In this document: piece after piece, positions 17,485 through 25,924 of the stretch
Numbering within the stretch: the stretch's first letter is position 1
Layout of the letters: every line of letters begins with the position of its first letter
DNA from: Methylocystaceae bacterium
GTDB taxonomy: Bacteria; Pseudomonadota; Alphaproteobacteria; Rhizobiales; Beijerinckiaceae
Reading direction: 5' to 3'
DNA length: 64,000 bases
NCBI GenBank assembly: GCA_009773555.1
Contig: WSXZ01000035.1
Location: 1-64,000 of the forward strand
The notes under the pieces: model-generated
Database searches by the model: none
What the model was told of the DNA's origin: nothing
What the model saw: only the letters and a program-made list of their open reading frames with translations
Position numbers and translations under genes: made by a program

Positions 17485-18831
17485 TCACACCGCCGAGGAA
17501 TGGCGGGCTGGCGCAGACTGCAGGTAGGCGTCAAAGGCGGCTGCGACAAGGCGAACGAAGGGCTTTCCGCGTTCGGTCACGGCGAGTCGCCGGCCCTGTA
17601 CGTCGATGACGCCGTCGTCCGCAAGAGTCTCGAGTGACGCCTGCGCAGCGTCGAAGGCGTCTTCCGCAAAGCCGTGACGCGCAGCCACCGCGCCGTAATC
17701 AACATCGAAATCGCACATGAGGCGTTCGATCAGATCGGCGCGGGCGATATCCTCGCGCGTGAATGCGACGCCGCGCGTGGTTGCAAAACGTCCTGATTCG
17801 ATCGCGCGTCGCCATCCCGCAAGATCGGTGGCGTTCCCGACATAGCCCTCCGGAAGCCGCCCGATGGACGAAACGCCAAACGGCAGCAGCGCGTCAGCGG
17901 CGTCGATCGTGTATCCTTGGAAATTGCGGCGCATGCGCCTTTCGCGCGCGGCGACCGCCAGCGGGTCCTCGGGACGCGCAAAATGATCGAGTCCGATCGC
18001 CTCGAATCCCGCGCCTTCAAGGGTCGCCCGCACGGCCGCCGCCTGCGCCAGACGCTCACCGGCCCCCGGCAGCGCCGCGGCGTCGATCAGCTTCTGGTGC
18101 GACTTGAACCAGGGCACATGCGCATAGCCGAAGACGGCGAGCCTTTGCGGCGCGAGCGACGCCGCGAGCGAGGCGGTGCGCGCGGCGTCTTCGATGCTCT
18201 GCCTGGGCAGGCCATACATCAGATCGAGATTGATGGCGGTAATGCCTGCGCCGTGCAGCAACTCCACGGCGCGCGCCACCGTTTCATAGGGCTGGATGCG
18301 GCCGGACGCCTCCTGCACATGCGCGTTCAAATCCTGCACGCCAAGCGAGGCTCGGGTAATTCCGGCGGCGGCAAGCGCCTCGACGAGATCGGCGTCAAGA
18401 ATGCGCGGATCGAGTTCGATCGCGTGTTCAGTTTCGGCGGAAAGATCGAAATGATCGCGCAGAACTGCAACGATGGCGCTGAACCGCGAAGGGCCGAGAA
18501 TGCCCGGGGTGCCGCCGCCCCAATGGATGCTCGCCACGCGCCGCGCGCGCGTCGCCGCTGAGGCGAGCGCAATTTCGCTCTTTAGCGTCTGCGCATAAGA
18601 CTGGAGCGGCGCATCCTGGCGCACCGCCTTCGTGTGACAGCCGCAATAGGCGCAAATGGCTGTGCAAAATGGAACGTGGAAATAGAGCGAGAGCGACGCG
18701 GAAGGATCGAGGTTCGCGAGCCAGGCGCGCGCCTCGCCGTCGCCGATCGACTTGGAGAAATGAGGCGCCGTGGGATAGCTCGTGTAGCGCGGCGCGGATT
18801 TTTCGGCCAAGGCCAGGGACGCTGGGTCCAT
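17485..18831 (-). CDS. hemN: oxygen-independent coproporphyrinogen III dehydrogenase
   Basis: A radical-SAM enzyme that decarboxylates coproporphyrinogen III to protoporphyrinogen IX without oxygen. The 448-residue length is right for HemN proper. Its 4Fe-4S/SAM motif is C56-TAI-C60-AY-C63-GC, the form with the extra trailing Cys that marks true HemN rather than HemW. The GGGTP motif (about residue 110) and YPTAPHF near the N-terminus also match. The family is often controlled by FNR/FixK in alphaproteobacteria, but the upstream region shows only a single TTGAT half-site. Confidence 0.93.
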   Translation of the reverse strand: MDPASLALAEKSAPRYTSYPTAPHFSKSIGDGEARAWLANLDPSASLSLYFHVPFCTAICAYCGCHTKAVRQDAPLQSYAQTLKSEIALASAATRARRVASIHWGGGTPGILGPSRFSAIVAVLRDHFDLSAETEHAIELDPRILDADLVEALAAAGITRASLGVQDLNAHVQEASGRIQPYETVARAVELLHGAGITAINLDLMYGLPRQSIEDAARTASLAASLAPQRLAVFGYAHVPWFKSHQKLIDAAALPGAGERLAQAAAVRATLEGAGFEAIGLDHFARPEDPLAVAARERRMRRNFQGYTIDAADALLPFGVSSIGRLPEGYVGNATDLAGWRRAIESGRFATTRGVAFTREDIARADLIERLMCDFDVDYGAVAARHGFAEDAFDAAQASLETLADDGVIDVQGRRLAVTERGKPFVRLVAAAFDAYLQSAPARHSSAV

Positions 18832-18999
18832 CCTACTGACTCCTTCGCCGCCGCGCGGCGCCGCTTAAATTGATAGCGCGCCACGGCCCGGCGCGCAAAA
18901 GCGACGACCTGCCGCACTTTGACGCGGGCGCGTTGTGAATCGGCTTGGACGCAGGCATGGAAAAAAGGCAAAGTGTGGCGATTTCACGCGGGCGGGAGC

Positions 19000-19395
19000 A
19001 TGGCGCAAATGGCGATATTTTCTGGGCGACGACGGCAATTACTGGGGTTCTGCCTTGTCGCCGCCGCGAGCGTCTCGGCGCCGCTCGCGCATGCCGCCGG
19101 ACCGACGGAGGCCTCTGGCCGCTACTCGATTCTCCGCGAGGGAGACAAGGATACGGGCTGCATGCTGACGCTGGATGCGCGCACGCGCGGCGGCGCCGGC
19201 TTGAAGGCGCAGCTTGCCCCGGCCTGCCGCGACAATGGCGTCGTAATATTTGATCCCATCGGCTGGGGGCTCGACAAGGGGCGGCTCGTGCTCACCGCCC
19301 GCAAGGGGCACAAGGCGCATTTTGAGAAGGGCGCCGACGGCGTGTGGCGGCGCGACGCCAAGGAAGGCAAGGCGCTCGGCCTGCGCCCCCTCTAA
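19000..19395 (+). CDS. AprI/Inh-family metalloprotease inhibitor domain protein
   Basis: A 131-residue exported protein with the protease inhibitor Inh (AprI/Omp19-like) fold. I start it at 19000 (MAQMAIFSGRR); frames open to 18919 but add no conserved sequence. A signal peptide (about residues 10-35, ending AHAAG) precedes the domain: SGRYSILREGDKDTGCMLTL, then AQLAPACRDNGVVIFDP, then GRLVLTARKGHKAHFEK. The two Cys residues likely form a disulfide. Inh proteins protect the periplasm from secreted metalloproteases; no such protease is encoded here. Confidence 0.8.
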   Translation: MAQMAIFSGRRRQLLGFCLVAAASVSAPLAHAAGPTEASGRYSILREGDKDTGCMLTLDARTRGGAGLKAQLAPACRDNGVVIFDPIGWGLDKGRLVLTARKGHKAHFEKGADGVWRRDAKEGKALGLRPL

Positions 19396-19428
19396 CAAGC
19401 CTTAGCTCTTCATCCGCCAAACATTTCC

Positions 19429-19461
19429 GAAAAAGAAGCCTCCCGGATTTCTCCGGGAGGC
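19429..19461 (-). terminator. rho-independent terminator
   Basis: Perfect 9-bp stem GCCTCCCGG/CCGGGAGGC with a 6-nt loop. On the minus strand it is followed by TTCTTTTT, so it ends the minus-strand gene that stops at 19526. Confidence 0.75.
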
Positions 19462-19525
19462 TCTCCACCGTCGCCGCGCGAGAGGGGCGGGGTGCCGGCG
19501 ACGGATCGTGTGGCGCGGCCGCCGG

Positions 19526-19897
19526 CTAATCGCAAACTCGTACCCGGCGATAGTCGACGATCTCGCCCCACGGACCAAGAACGGGCTTCCGGAGAAAATG
19601 ACACTCTCCGTATCCGTAATAGGCATCGGCGTGGTCCGCCCAGGAGCCACGATAGGGTTCCGGCGCAAACCAGGCTTCCCGACCGTCATCATAGGGATCG
19701 TAGCCATGACCAAAGCTGTCGCTTTGGTGGCGGCCATGTCCAAAGCTCTCGCTTTGGTAGGGAGCGTGACCAAAGCTCTCGCTTTGGTAGGGAGCATGGT
19801 GTTCAGAGGAATCGTCGCCCAGATCCTGCGCGACAACCGGGGTAGCTGCGAGCGCCAGTGTGACAGCGAGGATGAGGATGAAAGGCTGGCGCGACAT
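19526..19897 (-). CDS. small secreted protein with tandem HAPYQSESFG repeats
   Basis: A 123-residue protein with a signal peptide (about residues 1-23, ending TPVVAQD). The mature part has three near-identical 10-residue repeats (HAPYQSESFG twice, then HGRHQSDSFG), a DPYDDGREAWFAPEPYRG stretch, and a C-terminal domain with two Cys (ECHFLRKPVLGPWGEIVDYRRVRVC). The C-terminal pattern resembles other short exported proteins of Rhizobiales that end in a YRRVRVC-type tail. A terminator lies 65 bp downstream. The function is unknown; His/Tyr/Asp richness would allow metal binding, but that is only inference. Confidence 0.7.
   Translation of the reverse strand: MSRQPFILILAVTLALAATPVVAQDLGDDSSEHHAPYQSESFGHAPYQSESFGHGRHQSDSFGHGYDPYDDGREAWFAPEPYRGSWADHADAYYGYGECHFLRKPVLGPWGEIVDYRRVRVCD
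19710..19799. repeat. three tandem 30-bp repeats, each with a CCAAAGC/GCTTTGG hairpin
   Basis: Three head-to-tail 30-bp units inside the secreted-protein gene. Units 2 and 3 differ at three bases; unit 1 is more divergent. Every unit keeps CCAAAGC-N4-GCTTTGG, a 7-bp stem with a 4-nt loop. Confidence 0.85.
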
Positions 19898-20454
19898 GCT
19901 CGGCTCCGGTCACTAGGGAGAACAGGCGCGGGAAGAAGATCGCCAAGATCGCCTGCCCATACGCACACTCTGACGCACTTCAGCTGAACCGGAAATGGCC
20001 GCGCCGTTCATCCGGCAGTCAGCTTGCACGGCGCGGCTGCAGAGATCTGCTGGCGTCTATGGCGCGACGCCGAAGCGTATCATTTTCGTCCAGGCTGACC
20101 ATTTTCGTACCTGTGCCGTTTCAAAATCGAACACTTTTAGGCGTCTCGTCACCGGCGACGACAGTTAATTTTCCATGAAATCGCTGTGCGTCCAGTGTCC
20201 AGCGAAGGAACGGCTCAAGCGCCGCGCGTTAGCACGCAATCTGCAGAATAACGAGATATTGCGCCAAGTTGCGTCAAATTGGAACGTGCGGCGGCTGCTT
20301 GTCGATGCCTGAGATGCGCATTGAGAAGAGAGTCATTCGGCAATGTGACCTGCCGCACTGCTGAGCAATCAGTTTCCGACGCAAGTTGAGCGCAATCGGT
20401 CGGCCAAGCGGAAAGGAAAACTCCGCAGGCCCAAAACTGGGGATTAGTGCGCTG
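19898..20454. other. 557-bp intergenic region, possible decayed repeat at 20080-20120
   Basis: The flanking genes diverge from this stretch. Around 20085-20120 the 9-mer CATTTTCGT occurs twice, 21 bp apart, each followed by a CCTG/CAGG-like word. This is faintly like the multiple terminal repeats of IS21-type elements, but no transposase is present. A purine-rich GGAAAGGAAAA lies about 45 bp ahead of the IHF/HU gene. I see no RNA gene. Confidence 0.3.
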
Positions 20455-20871
20455 ATGTCGATCGCGAATCCAAAAGAGATGCTGAAGCCATTCGTCGCGC
20501 GCGCCAATGGGGAAGACGTCGAACATGAATCGGCGTCGCATGAAGACGGCGCACGCGGCACGCTCACGCGCGAGGACATTGCGCTGGCGATCCATCGCCG
20601 GATCGAAGGCATGTCCCGCCGCGAAGCCAAGCGCCTGACCGACCTGGTGATCGAGGAAATGGCCGCGACTCTCGCGTCCGGCGAGTCGCTCAAGCTGCAC
20701 GACTTCGGCTCGTTCATCGTGCGCACGAAACGCGAGCGCGCGGGCCGCAATCCGCGCACCGGCGCGACCATTAACGGCGAGATTCCTTTGGTGAAGGTCA
20801 AGAAGCGGGCCCGTGGCCGCGTCGCGCGGCAGAACGGCGGGGCCGAAGTGGTGAGAATCTTCGCCCCGTGA
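20455..20871 (+). CDS. HU/IHF-family DNA-binding protein, divergent
   Basis: A 138-residue member of the HU/IHF family, closest in the core to IHF alpha. The family core runs from LTREDIALAIHRRIEGMS (about residue 37) through LVIEEMAATLASGESLKLHDFGSF to the DNA-binding arm RTKRERAGRNPRTG. Two things are unusual: an acidic/polar N-terminal extension of about 35 residues, and a basic C-terminal end (VKVKKRARGRVARQNGG) in place of the usual FxPSxxLK segment. I found no frameshift that would restore it. I start at the ATG at 20455; an upstream TTG at 20386 is less likely. It probably shapes DNA locally; whether it pairs with an IHF beta cannot be told. Confidence 0.8.
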   Translation: MSIANPKEMLKPFVARANGEDVEHESASHEDGARGTLTREDIALAIHRRIEGMSRREAKRLTDLVIEEMAATLASGESLKLHDFGSFIVRTKRERAGRNPRTGATINGEIPLVKVKKRARGRVARQNGGAEVVRIFAP

Positions 20872-20959
20872 ACTTCCGGTAGTCCGCGCTCCTCCCTGTG
20901 AGCGGACCTGGGGCCCGATCGTTTGCCGCTCGCCCCGGCGAACCTTCGGGCCTCTCTAT

Positions 20960-22468
20960 TTAGGGCAAGGCCGCGCGATTGAGCTTGCCATTGGCGTTGC
21001 GCGGCAGCGCGTCGAGAAACATGACCGCGCGCGGACATTTGTAGGCGGCGAGATGCGCGCGGCAGTATTCGAGGATGGCCGCTTCGTCCCGCGCCGCGCC
21101 GTCGCGCGTCACAACATAGGCCTTGATGATCGTCGCGGTTGCGTCGCGCCCCGGCCGTTCCGCCGCCGCCGCTTCGACGACGCCGTTGATCTCGAGCAGC
21201 CTTTTCTCGACTTCCGCCGGCGAGACCCGGTAGCCTCCCGCATTCATGACTTCGTCGACGCGGCCGTGGCGCCACATGTAGCCGTCGGCGTCGAATTCGA
21301 CGAGATCGCCAGAGACGAACCACTCGCCGCGAAACGCCTCCCGCTCCTCTTCTTCACGGTTCCAATAGCCGAGCATCATGCCCGGATCGTCCCGGCGCAC
21401 GGCGAGGAGGCCTGTTTCACCTGGCCGAAGCGGAGTCTCGCCGCCCTCTTGCGGCAGCGCCGCGACCACCCTGCCCGGCTGCGGCCTGCCGGGCGAGTCC
21501 GGACGCACCGGCGCCGTCGGCCCGCTGGAGACGAAGGTCGAAATCTCGCTCATGCCGAACGCTTCGAAAATCTCTATGCCCGTACGGGCGCGCCAATCGG
21601 CGAGCAGGCTCGACGGCAGCGCCGCGCCTGCCGAGAGCGCATGGCGCAGGCTCGATAGATTGGCGCTCTCCGGCGCGCCATATTTGAGGATCTGCCGAAA
21701 GACGCCTGGCACAGCGGCGAAGATCGTCGCGCGATAGGTTTCGATGAGACGCGGCCATACCGCAGGATCTGGATGCCCGTTGTAAAGCACCGCGCTGGCT
21801 CCGGCCGACAGTGGATCGACGACGCCAACGCCAAGCGTATAGGTCCAGTTGATAGCGCCGGCGTGCAACATCACGTCGCCGGGACCAAGCCCCGTCCAAT
21901 GCTCTCGCATCGGCCGTCGGCCCCAAGCGGCGCGATGCGCATGCACCACGCCTTTCGGCCGGCTCGTCGTGCCTGAGGTGTAAACGAGATAAGCGGGATC
22001 GTCGGCGCCGGTGTCGACATAGTCCGGGATGGGCGCGCTTTCGGCGAGCCGCGCCAGATCAGCGCCGCGCAAGATGTGAAAGTCTCCGCCATGCGGCTCG
22101 TTCTCGAAGGATGCGCCCAACGCGAGCGCGGACGCGCCGCAATCGCGCGCCATGAACTCTGCTTCCTCGAAGGTGAGTTGAGAGGACGCGAGCAGCGCCA
22201 CATAGCCGGCGGCGATCGCCGCGAAATAGGCGAGCGCGGCGTTGGCCTCATTGCCCATCCGGATCATGACGCGCGCGCCTGCCGGAAGGCCGAGGGAGCG
22301 CAAACCGGCGGCCAGACGCCGCACCTTCAGATCGAGCTCAGCGTGGGTCCACCGCTGCGCGCCGGCGTCGCCGACGACGGTGAGCGCCGTCGTGTCGGGC
22401 CGCAGCCGCGCATTTTCGGCGAGGCAATAGCGCGCGAGATTGAAGCGGGCCGGAACGAGGTCGAGCAT
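20960..22468 (-). CDS. AMP-forming acyl-CoA synthetase (acetyl/benzoate-CoA ligase-like)
   Basis: A 502-residue ANL-superfamily ligase that should adenylate a carboxylic acid and transfer it to CoA. I start at MLDLVPARFNLARYC (22468), since upstream residues are not conserved. The P-loop YLVYTSGTTSRPKGVVH (about residues 155-171), the FEAFGMSE motif, the GEWFVSGDLVEFDADGY hinge region and the catalytic lysine region near the end (PRNANGKLNR) are all intact. The overall layout resembles benzoate- or medium-chain acyl-CoA ligases. The substrate cannot be told from sequence. It is convergent with the IHF/HU gene. Confidence 0.85.
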   Translation of the reverse strand: MLDLVPARFNLARYCLAENARLRPDTTALTVVGDAGAQRWTHAELDLKVRRLAAGLRSLGLPAGARVMIRMGNEANAALAYFAAIAAGYVALLASSQLTFEEAEFMARDCGASALALGASFENEPHGGDFHILRGADLARLAESAPIPDYVDTGADDPAYLVYTSGTTSRPKGVVHAHRAAWGRRPMREHWTGLGPGDVMLHAGAINWTYTLGVGVVDPLSAGASAVLYNGHPDPAVWPRLIETYRATIFAAVPGVFRQILKYGAPESANLSSLRHALSAGAALPSSLLADWRARTGIEIFEAFGMSEISTFVSSGPTAPVRPDSPGRPQPGRVVAALPQEGGETPLRPGETGLLAVRRDDPGMMLGYWNREEEEREAFRGEWFVSGDLVEFDADGYMWRHGRVDEVMNAGGYRVSPAEVEKRLLEINGVVEAAAAERPGRDATATIIKAYVVTRDGAARDEAAILEYCRAHLAAYKCPRAVMFLDALPRNANGKLNRAALP

Positions 22469-22635
22469 GAGAGAAATCTTCGCTGTCACACGGCCTTCTG
22501 GCATTCGGCGCCAGCTTGGGCAAGAGCGCGCCGTCATTTGACAGATGTCGAGTCGAATGGCCACGCAATTGGATCGCAGCGGCATCGTGTCGATTTGAGA
22601 TTGACGCGCGCCAAGTCGATATGCTCGGCTTTGGC

Positions 22636-23148
22636 ATGACCCGTTATGTCGCGCTGTTACGCGCCGTGAATGTCGGGGGAACCAGCAAACTCGCCATGAC
22701 CGAACTCAAGGCGATGTGCGTCGACGCTGGTTTCGATCATGTCCAAACTTATATCGCGAGCGGAAACGTCGTCTTTGAAAGCAAAGCCTCTTTAAGACGC
22801 GTAAAGTCGGAGCTGGAAGCGAGACTGCTCGCCTCTGCCGGAAAACCCGTCGTGGTTTTTGTGCGCACCGCCAATGAAATGCAGGCGGTTCTCAACGGAA
22901 ATCCCTTCCCGGAAAAGCCCGCCAATTTCACCGTGGCGATTTTTCTCGATGCCCCGCCGCCGCCCGACGCGCTAGATCGCGCCACAGGCAAAGCAGACGA
23001 GGAAATGCGTTTGGGATCGCGCGAGATTTATGTTCACTACGGCGCAGGGATGGGCCGCTCGAAACTCAAAATTCCCGCTGCGATGCATGGCACGGCTCGC
23101 AATATGCGCACGATCGCAAAACTCGTCGACATGACGCTCGAAATTTGA
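22636..23148 (+). CDS. DUF1697 domain-containing protein
   Basis: A 170-residue protein of the DUF1697 family. The start at 22636 gives the family's usual opening MTRYVALLRAVNVGG. Further family motifs are FDHVQTYIASGNVVFES (about residues 35-51), the NPFPEKP stretch, and the C-terminal YGAGMGRSKL and GTARNMRTI segments. No signal peptide or membrane segment is present. The function is unknown. It converges with the AraC-type regulator. Confidence 0.85.
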   Translation: MTRYVALLRAVNVGGTSKLAMTELKAMCVDAGFDHVQTYIASGNVVFESKASLRRVKSELEARLLASAGKPVVVFVRTANEMQAVLNGNPFPEKPANFTVAIFLDAPPPPDALDRATGKADEEMRLGSREIYVHYGAGMGRSKLKIPAAMHGTARNMRTIAKLVDMTLEI

Positions 23149-23186
23149 GATGGCGCGCCGAGGCGGAGGCAAAGGCGAACGCAGGG

Positions 23187-24131
23187 TTATTTGTTACCTG
23201 CACGCGCCGCACGCGCGGATTGTCCGAACCGCCGACGGAACGCGCGGCTGAAATGCGAGAGATCGCTGAACCCCCAGCGGTAGGCGATCTCGCCGATCGG
23301 CGCGCAAACGTCGGCGCAGAGGTCGCGGCGACAATTCTCGAGACGCCTCGCCCACACATAGCGCATCAGCGATAGTCCCTCGGCTTCGAACAGCGCATTG
23401 AGATAGCGCGACGAGAGACCCAGCGCCTGAGCCGCCATCGCCGGATCAAGCCGCGGATCGCCGAGGCGGCTCTCGATGAACCGCTTCACCCGGCGCAGCG
23501 TGGCGTCGCGACCGCGGGCGGTCGCGGGAATTTGTTGCGAATCGGCGACGGAAAGGGCGATGAGGTCGGCGCAATGGTCCGTCGCCGCCGCAAACGACTC
23601 ATCGGCGATTTCGGCGGCATTCGCGGCGATTGAACGGATATGCGCGGCGGCGATCGCGCCAAGTCCGCGCGCGCCGGCGATCGGTGCGGCCAAGCGACGG
23701 TCGATATTGGGCAAACGCATTCGCATGGCGGTGCGCGGCAGAGATACGATCAGTTTCGAGAATGAGCCAGGACAATAGATTTTGTGCGGCCGGGTGGCGT
23801 CGTAGATCGTCAAGTCGCCAGGACGCAACGCCGCTCGGCGCTCGCCTTGCTCAAGAAAATATTCGCCCGAGAGCAGCACAACGGCGAGATACACGTCGTG
23901 ACTGTCGGGCAACGAAGGCCGCTTCGGTCTTTCGATGAGGATGGCGTTTGAGCGGATCGCCGAGATTCGCACGTCACTTTCGCCATAGATCGTCGTTTCA
24001 TTGAACAGCGGCTGCGTCGGCAGGGCGTCGGCGTCTGCGCGGGCGTATTCGCGTCCGATCACCTCGCAGAGCCACTCACGGCGCTGGGCATGCGGCACGG
24101 CTTCGGTCGAAAGGAATTGCGCTTTCGTCAT
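23187..24131 (-). CDS. AraC-family transcriptional regulator (AraC-binding-like N-terminal domain)
   Basis: A 314-residue regulator. The start at 24131 has a strong ribosome site (GAGGAGGG, 5 nt spacing). The N-terminal half resembles the AraC_binding_2 sensory domain (LLSGEYFLEQGERRAALRPG, then TIYDATRPHKIYC). The C-terminal ~100 residues hold the two-helix-turn-helix AraC domain, with AAQALGLSSRYLNALFEAEG and IGEIAYRWGFSDLSHFSRAF. It is divergent from the membrane protein at 24263, with about 130 bp between them, so that gene is a candidate target. The effector is unknown. Confidence 0.88.
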   Translation of the reverse strand: MTKAQFLSTEAVPHAQRREWLCEVIGREYARADADALPTQPLFNETTIYGESDVRISAIRSNAILIERPKRPSLPDSHDVYLAVVLLSGEYFLEQGERRAALRPGDLTIYDATRPHKIYCPGSFSKLIVSLPRTAMRMRLPNIDRRLAAPIAGARGLGAIAAAHIRSIAANAAEIADESFAAATDHCADLIALSVADSQQIPATARGRDATLRRVKRFIESRLGDPRLDPAMAAQALGLSSRYLNALFEAEGLSLMRYVWARRLENCRRDLCADVCAPIGEIAYRWGFSDLSHFSRAFRRRFGQSARAARAGNK

Positions 24132-24262
24132 CGACACCCTCCTCACGCCCGGCAGATCCGTTTCAGACAAGTTTTTCAGCCGTCCCGGTCAAGCGCTTTC
24201 CTGCTGAACGCGGCATGTATCGAGCTTCCGGCGATCGGCCGAGAAGAACCGAGGATGTCGTG

Positions 24263-24724
24263 ATGACGGACAACGCGCGATCGGCCGAGACCACAAACAT
24301 TATCCTATTGAGGGGCGCCGCCCTATGGATTCTCGTCGCGCTCGTTCTGGCGTGGTGTCTCGTGTCGCTCAAAATGGAAGCGCCGCTCATGCTGGCGATT
24401 TTCCCGGGGAAATTTTCACGCATCTTGCAGGCGCATATCGATTTTCTGCTGATGAGCGCGCTCTTGCTGGGCTTCTACGGAACGCGCATTCCCTTGGTCT
24501 GGCCCGTGCGCTGGGCGATGGTGATCGGCGCATTCACCAATTCGAGCCTGTTTATCTTGCAGGCGGCGTTTCCAATCCTCGACGGCCCGCCGGCCGAAGG
24601 ATGGGGCCCGGCTCTATTCGGCGTCTATCTTAAGGCGAGCATCGTGACGACGACGCTCGGCTTCGCCGGCGCTTGCCTCACCGTCCTGCGCATCAGTTTC
24701 CGTCCGAACCCTCGTGACCCATAG
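24263..24724 (+). CDS. four-helix membrane protein divergent from an AraC regulator
   Basis: A 153-residue integral membrane protein with about four hydrophobic helices (roughly residues 17-36, 55-76, 85-108, 120-143). The ATG at 24263 follows GAGGATG. Sequence such as LQAHIDFLLMSALLLGFYG and FTNSSLFILQAAFP is loosely like small four-helix isomerase-type membrane proteins (styrene-oxide isomerase/hydroxylaminobenzene mutase), but I would not assign that function. The divergent AraC regulator is a likely controller. Confidence 0.65.
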   Translation: MTDNARSAETTNIILLRGAALWILVALVLAWCLVSLKMEAPLMLAIFPGKFSRILQAHIDFLLMSALLLGFYGTRIPLVWPVRWAMVIGAFTNSSLFILQAAFPILDGPPAEGWGPALFGVYLKASIVTTTLGFAGACLTVLRISFRPNPRDP

Positions 24725-24751
24725 ATCCACTGACGTAGCTTCGCGGAACAT

Positions 24752-25693
24752 CTAGTCGAACAGGCTCGAGACGCTTTCCTCCCGCGCCGTCCGCGCGATC
24801 GCCTCGCCGATCAGATGGCCGATCGGAATGACGCGGATGTTGGGGGCGGATTCGACCGCGGCCGTCGCGCGGATCGTGTCGGTGACGACAAGCTGCTTCA
24901 GCTTTGAGTTGGCGATGCGCTCCGCCGCCGCGCCCGACAGCACGCCATGGGTAATGAAGGCGTAGACGGAGCCGGCGCCCGCCGCGAGCAGGGCTTCGGC
25001 GGCGTTGCACAGGGTTCCGCCCGAATCGACGATATCGTCGATGAGGATGCAATTGTGGCCGTTCACGTCGCCGATGATGTTCATGACCTCGGAGTCGCCG
25101 GCGCGCTCGCGGCGCTTGTCGACGATGGCGAGCGGCGCGTCGATGCGCTTCGCCAGCGCCCGCGCGCGCACCACGCCGCCGACGTCCGGCGACACGACCA
25201 TGACATTCTTGAGCTCAAGGTGGGACTTAATGTCCGCCACAATGACCGGCGCGGCGAAGAGATTGTCCGTTGGAATATCAAAGAAGCCCTGAACCTGGCC
25301 GGCGTGTAGATCCACGGTCAGAACGCGGTCCGCGCCCGCCCGCGTGATCAGATTGCTGACAAGCTTGGCCGAGATCGGCGTGCGGGGTCCCTGTTTGCGG
25401 TCCTGTCGGGCGTAGCCGAAATAGGGAATGACCGCCGTGATGCGACGCGCCGAGGCGCGGCGCAGCGCGTCGATCATGATCAGGAGCTCCATCAGGTGAT
25501 CGTTGGCCGGGGCGGATGTGGACTGGATCACGAACGTGTCCTGCCCGCGCACATTCTCCAGGATTTCCACCCAGATTTCCTGGTCGGCGAAGCGGCGAAC
25601 CTGGGCGCGACAGAGCTGAACGCCCAGGTGGGCGGCGATCGCCTCCGCCAGCGGCCTGTTGGAGTTGCCCGCCAGGAGTTTCATCGCCGCCAT
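24752..25693 (-). CDS. prs: ribose-phosphate pyrophosphokinase
   Basis: Prs makes PRPP from ribose 5-phosphate and ATP for nucleotide, histidine and tryptophan synthesis. The 313-residue length is standard. Conserved pieces include [16 protein letters not shown] at the start, [18 protein letters not shown], the [11 protein letters not shown] flexible loop, [13 protein letters not shown] and the PRPP-binding [13 protein letters not shown] motif near residue 220. An alternative ATG lies three codons in (25684). Upstream is about 230 bp shared with the divergent mnmA, holding both promoters. Confidence 0.96.
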   Translation of the reverse strand: MAAMKLLAGNSNRPLAEAIAAHLGVQLCRAQVRRFADQEIWVEILENVRGQDTFVIQSTSAPANDHLMELLIMIDALRRASARRITAVIPYFGYARQDRKQGPRTPISAKLVSNLITRAGADRVLTVDLHAGQVQGFFDIPTDNLFAAPVIVADIKSHLELKNVMVVSPDVGGVVRARALAKRIDAPLAIVDKRRERAGDSEVMNIIGDVNGHNCILIDDIVDSGGTLCNAAEALLAAGAGSVYAFITHGVLSGAAAERIANSKLKQLVVTDTIRATAAVESAPNIRVIPIGHLIGEAIARTAREESVSSLFD

Positions 25694-25924
25694 TTAAATC
25701 CATCCCCGCGCCTTAAACGCCGCGGCGTCATAGCAGCGATGGCGGCTGCGAACAATATGACGCAGGAATGTCGGATCTGCGAAAAACTTCGACAGGATTG
25801 CCTCTTGGACGGGTAATGCTCTAAATGGTGACAGCGGCCTCACCGATGCGCGGCAGGCCGAGGCTTTTGCGCCTTCACCCTTCTCGCCCCACTTTCCGTA
25901 TAAAAACAGGCGTCGCTTCCGAAA

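Noticed and set aside
18832-18999. Possible FNR/FixK box upstream of hemN
   Set aside because: Only one TTGAT half-site is present; the matching ATCAA half is missing at the required spacing.
20080-20120. Possible end of an IS21-like element (CATTTTCGT repeated)
   Set aside because: Two short repeats with no transposase, no terminal inverted repeat and no target duplication are insufficient.
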